Origin: Actinomycetes bacterium
Lineage (GTDB): Bacteria; Actinomycetota; Actinomycetes; Propionibacteriales; Nocardioidaceae
Assembly: GCA_029779385.1 (NCBI GenBank)
Contig: JAKPAQ010000464.1
Span: forward strand, 1-23,385
Length of the DNA stretch: 23,385 nt
Direction of reading: 5' to 3'
The notes beneath the pieces are model-generated. The model worked only from the letters and a program-made list of their open reading frames with translations, was not told where the DNA came from and searched no databases. The position numbers were made by a program, and so were the translations under genes. This document shows, piece after piece, positions 1 through 7,913 of the stretch; position 1 is the first letter of the stretch; the number at the start of each line of letters is the position of its first letter.

Positions 1-673
1 CTCGATAGAAATCGACGGCTTCAGTGGCGGCGCCGTCAAAAATGACTCGGCCAGATTCGATCACCAGCGCGCGGTCACATCGACCTGCCAAGTCCAAGTC
101 GTGGGTGACCAAGACCAACTGTTGCTCAAGAGAGAAGAGCCGCTCGGCCACCGCGCGGGAGTTTCGTAGGTCAAGCAGCGTCGTCGGTTCGTCGGCCACC
201 ACTATTGCGGGGTCGCACGCGAGCACGCCGGCGAGGGCTAAGAGTTGCTGTTGTCCGCCCGAAAGTGCATGAACGCTGGTGTCGGCCCGATGGCCGAGCC
301 CGAACTCCTCGAGGATCTCTGAGGTGCGCGCGGATCTAGCCTTCTTGTCTTTTATCGTGCGGCGAAGAGAAAGCGCGATGTCCTCGGCCGCGGTTGGCAT
401 GACTAGCTGGGAAAGCGGATTGGTGAAAACGAACCCAACCTTGCGGCGGACCTTCGGCGCTTCCTCGGCGACGTTGAGCCCTTCGACGATGACGCTGCCT
501 GAGCTCGCCCCAATGAGGCCATTGGTCAACCGAGCAAGGGTTGATTTGCCGCCCCCATTGCCGCCGATTACCGCAATCCGCTGTTCGGTCAGCTTGGCCG
601 ACACACCGGTTAGAAGGGTGAGTTCGCCGACCGGGCCAGGGACCCGGACGTCGACGTCGACGAACTCAATCAC
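1..673 (-). CDS. bioM: Biotin ECF transporter ATPase BioM (3' end cut off)
   Basis: This is an ABC-type ATPase that would power biotin uptake with BioY at the membrane. About 224 codons are visible and the C-terminus lies beyond base 1. Reading leftward, the protein shows a Walker A motif GGNGGGKST (about residues 37-45), a Q-loop in NPLSQ, the signature LSGGQ (about 137-141), a Walker B with VVADEPTTLLD and the H-loop VTHD. The GTG start at 673 lies one base after the bioY stop, so the two are surely co-transcribed and translationally coupled. The assignment to biotin rests on this linkage to bioY; the motifs alone would fit any ECF (CbiO-like) ATPase. A bioN-type transmembrane gene would be expected just left of the window, but this cannot be seen. 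Confidence 0.88.
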   Translation of the reverse strand, partial: MIEFVDVDVRVPGPVGELTLLTGVSAKLTEQRIAVIGGNGGGKSTLARLTNGLIGASSGSVIVEGLNVAEEAPKVRRKVGFVFTNPLSQLVMPTAAEDIALSLRRTIKDKKARSARTSEILEEFGLGHRADTSVHALSGGQQQLLALAGVLACDPAIVVADEPTTLLDLRNSRAVAERLFSLEQQLVLVTHDLDLAGRCDRALVIESGRVIFDGAATEAVDFYR

Positions 674-674
674 G

Positions 675-1265
675 TCAGTTCTTACCGAGTAGCTGCGGGA
701 AGGCGCGATGGACAACCAGTGCGATCGCACCAGCAAGGCCGAGCTTGAGGATGTCGGCCGGAACGAATACGGCGAGCGACTTCACGGTGGGCCAGTAGGC
801 GGTGTCAAGGACGAGGCTGACGCTAAGCGCGCCGGCGAGCAGGTTGATGCCAATGCCGAGAAGGCCAGCGAGGAACAGGGCAACGGGGCGAGCCCAGCCG
901 CTGGTTCGCTCAACCGCAAGGCCTACGAGGAGGGCAACGATTGGGAAGGTGATCAGGTAGCCGGCGGTTGCGCCAGTGAACGCGGCGATTCCGCCGGTGC
1001 CGTGCAGGAAGACCGGAAGGCCGGCGGCGCCAACAACGAGATAGAGGACGATAGCGAGGAAGCCGCGACGAGCGCCGAGGACTGCGCCGGCCAAGAACAC
1101 GGCAAATGGCTGCAGGCTGAACTCGACACCATTGACCGAGAACGGCAACGAGAACTGGGCGCAGACGGCAACAAAGGCGGCAAAAACTGAGATCAGGGCA
1201 ATGTCAGTTCCCACATGGTTGCCGGAGTTGGCTGGCTTGGTTTCGGTCTTGGTCGCTTCGGACAC
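675..1265 (-). CDS. bioY: Biotin transporter substrate-binding subunit BioY
   Basis: BioY is the membrane S-component that captures biotin for an ECF transporter. The 196-residue product has about six hydrophobic segments and family-typical stretches: SLQPFAVFLAGAVLGARRG, the glycine-rich GLPVFLHGTGGIAAFTGATAGY and, near the C-terminus, FVPADILKLGLAG. A longer reading frame opens at GTG 1304, but I choose GTG 1265. AGGAG at 1271-1275 sits five bases before it, and the longer version would place the coding start inside the regulator's operator. It is the first gene of a leftward bioYM unit and is divergent from a BioQ-like repressor. Function and family are clear; transport direction and specificity are inferred from the family. 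Confidence 0.93.
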   Translation of the reverse strand: MSEATKTETKPANSGNHVGTDIALISVFAAFVAVCAQFSLPFSVNGVEFSLQPFAVFLAGAVLGARRGFLAIVLYLVVGAAGLPVFLHGTGGIAAFTGATAGYLITFPIVALLVGLAVERTSGWARPVALFLAGLLGIGINLLAGALSVSLVLDTAYWPTVKSLAVFVPADILKLGLAGAIALVVHRAFPQLLGKN

Positions 1266-1270
1266 GGTGG

Positions 1271-1275
1271 CTCCT
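1271..1275 (-). promoter_or_regulatory. Ribosome binding site that sets the bioY start
   Basis: AGGAG on the minus strand lies five bases (CCACC) before GTG 1265. It supports that start over GTG 1304, which has no such site. Confidence 0.75.
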
Positions 1276-1290
1276 GATTTAGAGTTGAAC

Positions 1291-1303
1291 TGAACACTGT
1301 TCA
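1291..1303. promoter_or_regulatory. BioQ-type operator 1
   Basis: TGAACACTGTTCA is a perfect palindrome with 5-base arms and a 3-base centre. The BioQ site described in corynebacteria and mycobacteria is of the form TGAAC-N3-GTTAC, so this is a close and fully symmetric match. It lies upstream of the bioY ribosome-binding site, in the region where the bioYM promoter must be. Confidence 0.8.
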
Positions 1304-1305
1304 CC

Positions 1306-1318
1306 TGAACGGCGTTCA
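1306..1318. promoter_or_regulatory. BioQ-type operator 2
   Basis: TGAACGGCGTTCA repeats the same arms (TGAAC/GTTCA), and flanking C1305/G1319 extend the symmetry to 15 bases. Its centre is 15 bases from that of operator 1. It covers about -35 to -23 of the predicted leaderless bioQ promoter (start at 1341), so binding here should repress the regulator's own gene. Confidence 0.8.
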
Positions 1319-1328
1319 GGCTACCCGA

Positions 1329-1334
1329 TAGGGT
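1329..1334 (+). promoter_or_regulatory. Predicted -10 of leaderless bioQ transcript
   Basis: TAGGGT ends six bases before ATG 1341. The spacing places the transcription start on the A of the start codon. No -35 consensus is evident; operator 2 overlaps that position. Confidence 0.6.
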
Positions 1335-1340
1335 GGGCGC

Positions 1341-1823
1341 ATGGCTAACTCGCTCGATGATGTGGTGTCAGGTGCCCTGCGGGTGCTGGACGAATATGGG
1401 CTTGAGTTCTGCTCGATGCGGCGGGTCGCAAGCGAGTTAGGCGTGCAGCCAAGCGCGCTCTACCACCACGTGCCGGACAAGCAGCGTCTGCTCGCGCTGA
1501 TGGCCGACCAGATAGTGGCCCAGGTGGAAGTAGGCGCTGATCCGGCTAAGACCGCCCTGGCACTTCGCGAAGCGATGTTGGCCGTGCGAGACGGGGCCGA
1601 CGTGGTCGCTACCGCGTCGGCATTTCGGCTCGGAGACTCCCGGATTGAGACCGAGTTGGCAGCCCAAACTTCCCCCGATGTGGCGCGCACCCTGTTGCTT
1701 TACGTCTTTGGGCACACTCAAGCCACGCAGATGCACCGCCAGGCCGCCCAAGTCGGGATCCTCGCCGAAGACCCCGACCTTGACGACTCATTCGCACGCG
1801 GCCTCGACCTGATCTTGCGCTGA
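1341..1823 (+). CDS. bioQ: TetR-family regulator, BioQ-like
   Basis: The 160-residue protein is a short TetR-type repressor. Its N-terminal DNA-binding domain is plain: a first helix ending in EYGLEFCSMRRVA, then the helix-turn-helix ASELGVQPSALYHHVPDKQRLL (about residues 32-53), which carries the LYHHV recognition signature. The rest is a poorly conserved helical ligand/dimer domain. BioQ of Corynebacterium and Mycobacterium is a TetR repressor of biotin genes, acting on TGAAC-N3-GTTAC-like palindromes. Here two such palindromes lie directly between this gene and bioY, which is the basis for the name. It ends nine bases before the convergent guaB1 stop. The regulator class is certain; BioQ identity is inferred from family, site and neighbour. 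Confidence 0.8.
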   Translation: MANSLDDVVSGALRVLDEYGLEFCSMRRVASELGVQPSALYHHVPDKQRLLALMADQIVAQVEVGADPAKTALALREAMLAVRDGADVVATASAFRLGDSRIETELAAQTSPDVARTLLLYVFGHTQATQMHRQAAQVGILAEDPDLDDSFARGLDLILR

Positions 1824-1832
1824 CCCGTTCCG

Positions 1833-3317
<1,485 letters not shown>

Positions 3318-3324
3318 GGCCGAC

Positions 3325-4464
3325 CTAGTCAACCGTTGCGGGGGTGAACTTTGGAATCGACAAGGTGACCTTCGTGCCAAGACCGGGGCCGGTCTCGACT
3401 ACGAGACCGTGATCGTTGCCGTAGACGGTGCGAAGGCGCTCATCGACGTTCGCCAAGCCGACCGAACCAGAAGTTTGGCGCCCCGACAACACCGCCCGAA
3501 CCGTTTCGGGGTCGGCGCCAACGCCGTCGTCCTCGATCGTGATCCGACATTCGGTGCCAGCGTCCTCGGCAATCACGGTGAGGCTGCCCGGGCCGGGCTT
3601 GCGTTCAAGACCGTGGCGAACTGCGTTCTCCACTAGCGGCTGAATCGTCAGAAACGGCACCGTCAGGCTGAGCACCTCAGGCGCGATCCGAGTAGTGACC
3701 TTGAGCCGATCGCCGAAACGGGCCTTCTCCAAAACGAGATACCGCTCAATGGACCGCAACTCTTCGGCCAAGGTGGTGAAGTCGCCGTGCTGCCTAAACG
3801 AATACCGGGTGAAATCGGCGAACTCCAGCAGCAGTTCGCGGGCCCTTTCCGGATCGGTGCGCACAAACGAGGCAATCGCGCCGAGCGAGTTGTAGATGAA
3901 ATGCGGCGAAATCTGGGCGCGAAGGGCCCGCAACTCGGCCTCCATGAGTGCGGTTCGTGAGGCGGCCAGTTCGGCCAATTCCAACTGGCTCGAAACCCAG
4001 CCCGCGACTTCGATCGTGGTACGCGCCAAACCAGCCGAAGCGTTCTCGTCGACGACCACAATGCTGCCGACGACCCGTCCCTCTACCGAAAGCGGCGAAA
4101 CGATCACTCGATTCGAAGCTTGAGAGCGACCGTGCGTCATCGCGGACTCGATTAGTGGTGCGGCCAATTCACTCTCATCGGTGCCGGACCAGCCAAGCGG
4201 CACATCCAGATCGGTGATCGCCACGGTACGTACGCCCAGCAGATCGCGAAGATGCGGCAGCGCCTTGGCGACGCTTTCGGCGTTGAGGCCGCCACGCAAC
4301 GCCGGCGCTGCGAGGGCAGCAGTGTGCAAAGTCTGAAAGGTCGCCCGATCTTCGGCCGAACCCAAACTGCGACGGCGACTAAGCAGGATCCAGCGGGTCA
4401 ACCCGGCCAACCCCACCAAAAAGGCACCGATCGCCAGTGCGACCGTCCAGTCAACGGTTCCCAT
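3325..4464 (-). CDS. LytS-type sensor histidine kinase
   Basis: The 379-residue protein has one N-terminal membrane helix (about 7-28), a GAF-like sensory region (about 60-165), a His_kinase domain of the LytS/YehU type and a C-terminal HATPase. The phospho-acceptor is His188 in LRAQISPHFIYNSL. The ATP-binding N-box is PLVENAVRHGL (277-287), followed by DDGVGAD and GSVGLANVDERL. Such kinases normally pair with a LytTR response regulator, yet none lies in the window. ATG 4464 begins two bases after the methyltransferase stop. A TTG at 4470 that overlaps that stop (TTGA) is an alternative start adding two residues. It is therefore in an operon with the methyltransferase. The signal sensed is unknown. 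Confidence 0.9.
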   Translation of the reverse strand: MGTVDWTVALAIGAFLVGLAGLTRWILLSRRRSLGSAEDRATFQTLHTAALAAPALRGGLNAESVAKALPHLRDLLGVRTVAITDLDVPLGWSGTDESELAAPLIESAMTHGRSQASNRVIVSPLSVEGRVVGSIVVVDENASAGLARTTIEVAGWVSSQLELAELAASRTALMEAELRALRAQISPHFIYNSLGAIASFVRTDPERARELLLEFADFTRYSFRQHGDFTTLAEELRSIERYLVLEKARFGDRLKVTTRIAPEVLSLTVPFLTIQPLVENAVRHGLERKPGPGSLTVIAEDAGTECRITIEDDGVGADPETVRAVLSGRQTSGSVGLANVDERLRTVYGNDHGLVVETGPGLGTKVTLSIPKFTPATVD

Positions 4465-4466
4465 GA

Positions 4467-5147
4467 TCAATCCAAGGACAGCAGGACGGCGTCCGGCGGG
4501 TCGGGGTCGACTGCTAGGGCCGATTTGTCCACGACTGACCGCAGGCAGCGAGTCTCATGCCGCAGCCTTAGCGTCCCGGTCCCGCTCGCATATTCGCGCC
4601 AAAGTTCGTGGACCGAACCCATCGCAGATTCTGGCACCGAGGCACGTTTCGTCTGCTCCGCGAACAACAGGAGTTTGTTCAAGTCGAGTTCTTCCCAAGC
4701 GTTAAACACCTCAACCTCCGGCGGGGCGAACAGCCCAGACGCCGAGAACGTGTCGACCGCAGGTTCGTTGGCTTCACGGTCGCCGGTGATTTCGCGAAGC
4801 CGGCGCATCCACGGGATCGAATCGTCGTAGCGGCGGCTCATCGTCGAAAGGAGGCCACCAGGAACCAGCACCCGCGCGAACTCAGCCAACGCGGTCGGCG
4901 ACTCCTGTAAAAAGCCAATGATCACCGCATCGAAGGCACCAGAACGCAACGGCAGCCGGTCGCCTTGGGAACGGATATAACCCAAGAGGGGGTTGCGGAT
5001 GGCGGTCACTTCATCGCCCAGCACGGTGACCTCGTGACCAAGTTCTGCTAGTTCGTAGGCCAGCGGTCCGTCACCGATATGCAGGACGGTCGACAGGCGG
5101 TTGCCGACCAGCCAGTTCGCCGCCTTCGCCGACGCCATCGTGTCCAT
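4467..5147 (-). CDS. Class I SAM-dependent methyltransferase-like protein
   Basis: The 226-residue product begins with a Rossmann-type SAM-binding segment, VLHIGDGPLAYELAELGHEV (about 21-40), where the usual GxGxG is reduced to G-D-G-P. This is followed by RLPLRSGAFDAVIIGFLQE and the motif ALAEFARVLVPGGLLSTMSRR, as in the Methyltransf_11 family. The C-terminal third is not recognisable. The start ATG 5147 is favoured over ATG 5138 because TAGCCT lies six bases before it. It is the first gene of a leftward unit with the sensor kinase. The substrate is unknown. The weak glycine motif makes it possible that it binds SAM poorly or acts on a small set of targets. Confidence 0.8.
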   Translation of the reverse strand: MDTMASAKAANWLVGNRLSTVLHIGDGPLAYELAELGHEVTVLGDEVTAIRNPLLGYIRSQGDRLPLRSGAFDAVIIGFLQESPTALAEFARVLVPGGLLSTMSRRYDDSIPWMRRLREITGDREANEPAVDTFSASGLFAPPEVEVFNAWEELDLNKLLLFAEQTKRASVPESAMGSVHELWREYASGTGTLRLRHETRCLRSVVDKSALAVDPDPPDAVLLSLD

Positions 5148-5153
5148 CTTCTG

Positions 5154-5159
5154 AGGCTA
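5154..5159 (-). promoter_or_regulatory. Predicted -10 of leaderless methyltransferase-kinase transcript
   Basis: TAGCCT on the minus strand is followed by CAGAAG and then ATG 5147, a six-base spacing. No Shine-Dalgarno sequence precedes the ATG. Confidence 0.6.
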
Positions 5160-5195
5160 CCGCTGGCCGCGGCAGGTGTGTGGCTGCGCGGTCGA

Positions 5196-5201
5196 TACGC
5201 T
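5196..5201 (+). promoter_or_regulatory. Predicted -10 of leaderless transcript for the Fic-like gene
   Basis: TACGCT is followed by six bases and then GTG 5208. It is divergent from the minus-strand promoter at 5154-5159, with about 36 bases between the two hexamers. Confidence 0.55.
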
Positions 5202-5207
5202 GCCATC

Positions 5208-5930
5208 GTGTCTGACCCCTTTATCGCTGCCGCGTCGCTGGAGGGCGTCCCCTCTGCCTTCCAGTCCACGCGTGACGGAATCGATGCACTGTTGCGCGAT
5301 CGCGGACTGCGCAAAACCAGCCCAGAAGACACGGCGCAATCGCTGCTCACCGGCGCGTGGGCGACGGCCACGCTGGAGGGCAGCGCTTTCACCATCGAGG
5401 AACTTGCCGCAGGTGGCGGCGACGCTACCGCGCGTGCGGCCGTGCGCATGTCGACCGAACTACTGGGCTTGTTGCCGACTTGGCGACGTTCCCCGGTTCA
5501 GGCTTTGGCCAGAATCCACGCCTTGGCTGCGGCCGATTCGGTGCCCGAAGATTCCCTCGGGCGACCGGTTAACCCCGAAGGTGGCAAGCGACTGGCGGCC
5601 CTAGCCGACATGTTGAGCGCCCAAAGCAAGGCGCCGGCTTTGGTGATCGCCGCGCTCACGCACGCTGAAATTGCCGCCGCGGGCGCCTTCGTCTCGCATA
5701 ACGCGGTGGTGGCTCGGGCGGCGGAGCGGTTGGTGTTGGTTGCCCGTGGCGTCGACCCGGCTTCGGTCACCGTCCCAGAGGCCGGTCACGTTTCGGCATC
5801 CCCGGACTATTTCGCCGCACTGGCTGGCTATTCAACCGGACCAAATGGCGTACACAACTGGTTGCTCTACGCGGCCGAAGCGTTCACTCGCGGAGCTGAA
5901 GCGTCGCCACTGGCTACCGGTGCAAATTAG
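5208..5930 (+). CDS. Conserved actinobacterial protein, degenerate Fic-like (Rv3662c-type position)
   Basis: The 240-residue soluble protein resembles proteins that actinobacterial genomes often label 'oxidoreductase' or 'Fic family' beside the HAD hydrolase of this locus. WATATLEGSAFTIEEL (51-66) recalls the SSxIEGN...EE inhibitory/target segment of Fic proteins. THAEIAAAGAFVSHNAVVARA (151-171) aligns with the Fic core HPFxDGNGRxxR, but the catalytic His-Pro is replaced by Gly-Ala, Asp by Ser and Gly-Asn-Gly by His-Asn-Ala. If the alignment is right, AMP-transfer activity is unlikely. The GTG start at 5208 is chosen because the frame upstream is arginine-rich noise and a -10 hexamer sits six bases before it. 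It overlaps the convergent HAD gene by four bases. The function is unknown; the Fic relation is an inference by eye. Confidence 0.8.
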   Translation: MSDPFIAAASLEGVPSAFQSTRDGIDALLRDRGLRKTSPEDTAQSLLTGAWATATLEGSAFTIEELAAGGGDATARAAVRMSTELLGLLPTWRRSPVQALARIHALAAADSVPEDSLGRPVNPEGGKRLAALADMLSAQSKAPALVIAALTHAEIAAAGAFVSHNAVVARAAERLVLVARGVDPASVTVPEAGHVSASPDYFAALAGYSTGPNGVHNWLLYAAEAFTRGAEASPLATGAN

Positions 5931-6745
5931 CCGGCTCGGAGCATCTTTCGCCGCTTGATCAACGCGGTAACTCCGGCCGCGATGAGGGCCAGCGAGGCGG
6001 TCGCCCCGGCCGCCGCCACTGCTTTGCCGGTCTTCGTTTCGGGGACTAGTCGAGGACGCAACGAGGTCGGCCGTTCGAAAGTCAGAATCGGCCAGCCCTC
6101 CTCGAGGGCCTTACGGCGCAGTTGTTTGTCCGGATTGACCGCGAACGGGTGACCTACCGCCGAAAGCATTGCGATATCAGTTTGTGAGTCCGAGTAGCCA
6201 AAACTCCGGCTCAAGTCGTAGCCCTCGCGTTCGGCCAGTTCTTTCATCGCGACGACCTTGTTTGGGCCGTAAACGTATTGGAGGATTTGGCCGGTGTATT
6301 TGCCGTCTGCCTCTTCTAGCGTCGTCGCGATCGAGTGGGTTACGCCAAGCATTTCGCCAATCGGCGTGACCATTTCGGCACCCGAAGCCGACACAATCAC
6401 GATGTCGTGTCCGGCCTGTCGATGTTCGTCAATCAATGCCAGCGCTTCGGCGTAAACCAGCGGACTGATCACGTCATGAAGAGCCTCACGAACGATCTGG
6501 CGAACAGTCAAAACATCCCAACCGGTAACCATCGCGGAAATCTCTTGACGCATTTTTTCGACCAGTTCATGGTCGGCGCCGCCGAGTGAAAAAACTAGTT
6601 GGGCATAGGCGCTGCGCAGCACGGTTCGTCGACTGAGTAGGCCCTCGTCGAAGAGTTGGCGACTGAAGGCCAAAGTGCTCGACGTGGCAATGATTGTTTT
6701 GTCGAGGTCGAAGAATGCGGCGGGTCGTCCAAGAGTGGGCGCCAT
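5927..6745 (-). CDS. HAD-IB family hydrolase with C-terminal membrane anchor
   Basis: This phosphoserine-phosphatase-like HAD hydrolase has 272 residues. Motif I is FFDLDKTII (nucleophile Asp13, general acid Asp15), motif II is IVSASG, the motif III lysine lies in GPNKVVAMKEL, and motif IV is FGYSDSQTDIAML. The C-terminus has a hydrophobic helix (about 238-258) followed by IKRRKMLRAG, so the enzyme is probably tail-anchored at the inner face of the membrane. It matches the TIGR01490 (HAD-IB) group and the position of Rv3661 next to ssd. ATG 6745 is preferred to the GTG at 6751 because TAGGCT lies six bases before the ATG. The substrate is not known; SerB-like or lipid phosphatase roles are both possible. 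Confidence 0.92.
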   Translation of the reverse strand: MAPTLGRPAAFFDLDKTIIATSSTLAFSRQLFDEGLLSRRTVLRSAYAQLVFSLGGADHELVEKMRQEISAMVTGWDVLTVRQIVREALHDVISPLVYAEALALIDEHRQAGHDIVIVSASGAEMVTPIGEMLGVTHSIATTLEEADGKYTGQILQYVYGPNKVVAMKELAEREGYDLSRSFGYSDSQTDIAMLSAVGHPFAVNPDKQLRRKALEEGWPILTFERPTSLRPRLVPETKTGKAVAAAGATASLALIAAGVTALIKRRKMLRAG

Positions 6746-6751
6746 GACCAC

Positions 6752-6757
6752 AGCCTA
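6752..6757 (-). promoter_or_regulatory. Predicted -10 of leaderless HAD-hydrolase transcript
   Basis: TAGGCT on the minus strand is followed by GTGGTC and then ATG 6745. The six-base spacing favours the ATG over the GTG, which would directly abut the hexamer. Confidence 0.6.
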
Positions 6758-6875
6758 GGCGGTTTTTGATTCAATTACGGCAGGTTGCTCCACAGAAATG
6801 GTGCGAGTTGCTCACATTCCACAGGGCCCAAATTGGCCGTGGCGGGTGCTTGGCTCGGCGTACGACGGTGGAGTC

Positions 6876-7913
6876 ATGAGTATTGGTCCTTCGCCAACGC
6901 GTCCACTGGTTGTCGCCTCAGATGAGGCCTTTGTTGAGAGCGCTCGACGGTGGTGCGCCGCCGCCGGAGGCGAAGCCGAAGCGCTCGATGATCCAGAAAG
7001 AGTCAGGCGAGCCTGGCGAACAGCGCCAGTAGTGGTGGTCGATGCGCGCCGTCTCGATTTGGTGCAGCGCCTCGACCTGCCGAAGCGAGATGCCGTTCTC
7101 GTGGTTGCTCCTGATCCGCAACGCTCTTGGCGACCGGCGCTCGACGTTGGCGCCCGCGACGTGATTTGCGGCGCCGACGAGACCGCCATTGTCGAGGCCT
7201 TAGTCAGTGCGATGGACGGCTCGGGTGAAGCCTGCGTGGTGACCGTGATTGGCGCCTGCGGAGGCGTTGGCGCCTCCACGTTGGCGGCCGCCACCGCTCA
7301 ACTGGCAGTGCAGCGGGGGTTGCGTTCGGTCTTGGTCGATGGCGACGGCGCGGCCGGCGGTATCGACCTGTTGGTCGGTGCTGAAGCCGCGGACGGTTTG
7401 CGCTGGCCTGACCTAGACGGCGCCATCGGCCAAGTCGCAGTCAGCGAGTTGGTGTCGACCCTGCCGCAGCATCGCGGGCTACGGCTTGTCAGTCACGGGC
7501 GTGAAGGACTTCCAGTTCGAGCCGGAACTCCGGTGGTTTCGGCGGCAGTTCGCGGTTTCGACGTCGTGATCGCCGACGTTCCTCGGCAACTGGATGAACT
7601 TGCGCGCGAACTCGTCGCCAGGTCCGTGCTGACGGTGATCGTCGTGCCGCGTCGACTGGGCGGAGTGGTGGCGGCAAACGCCCTAGTTCGCCGTCTCGAG
7701 CCCTGGGCAGGCTCAGTGGCCTTGGTGACCCGAGACTGTCCGGGGGCAGTTTCCTCGGCGGCAATCGAACGCGATGTTGGCCTGCCGGTGCTGGCCGAGT
7801 TGGCTTCGTCGCGGCGGCTTGCCGCCGATCTCGAACACGGGCTCGGCCCTACCCAGGCCAAGCCCGTGACTCGGGTGGCCAGGCGGGTTCTCGACACGGT
7901 CGGACTGCGATGA
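6876..7913 (+). CDS. ssd: CpaE-like ATPase of the helicase/secretion neighbourhood (Ssd)
   Basis: The 345-residue protein combines a receiver-like N-terminal half (about 8-112, no obvious phosphorylated Asp set) with a MinD/ParA-type ATPase half. The deviant Walker A reads GACGGVGASTLAA (about 127-139), with Ala where ParA/MinD proteins carry the second lysine; LVDGDGAAGGIDLLVG is the Walker A'/switch segment. It corresponds to the actinobacterial CpaE homologue (TIGR03815; Rv3660c, called Ssd). CpaE-like proteins place or regulate the tad secretion machine at the membrane; Ssd has also been tied to septum control. ATG 6876 is chosen because the conserved fold begins there. An in-frame ATG at 6798 would add 26 atypical residues. 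The stop overlaps the tadA start (ATGA). It heads the pilus operon. Confidence 0.9.
   Translation: MSIGPSPTRPLVVASDEAFVESARRWCAAAGGEAEALDDPERVRRAWRTAPVVVVDARRLDLVQRLDLPKRDAVLVVAPDPQRSWRPALDVGARDVICGADETAIVEALVSAMDGSGEACVVTVIGACGGVGASTLAAATAQLAVQRGLRSVLVDGDGAAGGIDLLVGAEAADGLRWPDLDGAIGQVAVSELVSTLPQHRGLRLVSHGREGLPVRAGTPVVSAAVRGFDVVIADVPRQLDELARELVARSVLTVIVVPRRLGGVVAANALVRRLEPWAGSVALVTRDCPGAVSSAAIERDVGLPVLAELASSRRLAADLEHGLGPTQAKPVTRVARRVLDTVGLR

Noticed and set aside
708..1190. 160-codon plus-strand frame opposite bioY
   Set aside because: Acidic, low-complexity product with no recognisable fold; it is the antisense shadow of bioY, whose family features are clear.
675..1304. bioY starting at GTG 1304
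   Set aside because: It would put the operator inside the coding region and has no ribosome-binding site; GTG 1265 has AGGAG at ideal distance.
6798..6875. N-terminal extension of ssd from ATG 6798
   Set aside because: The added 26 residues (PQGPNWPW and so on) do not resemble the family, whose receiver-like start fits ATG 6876.
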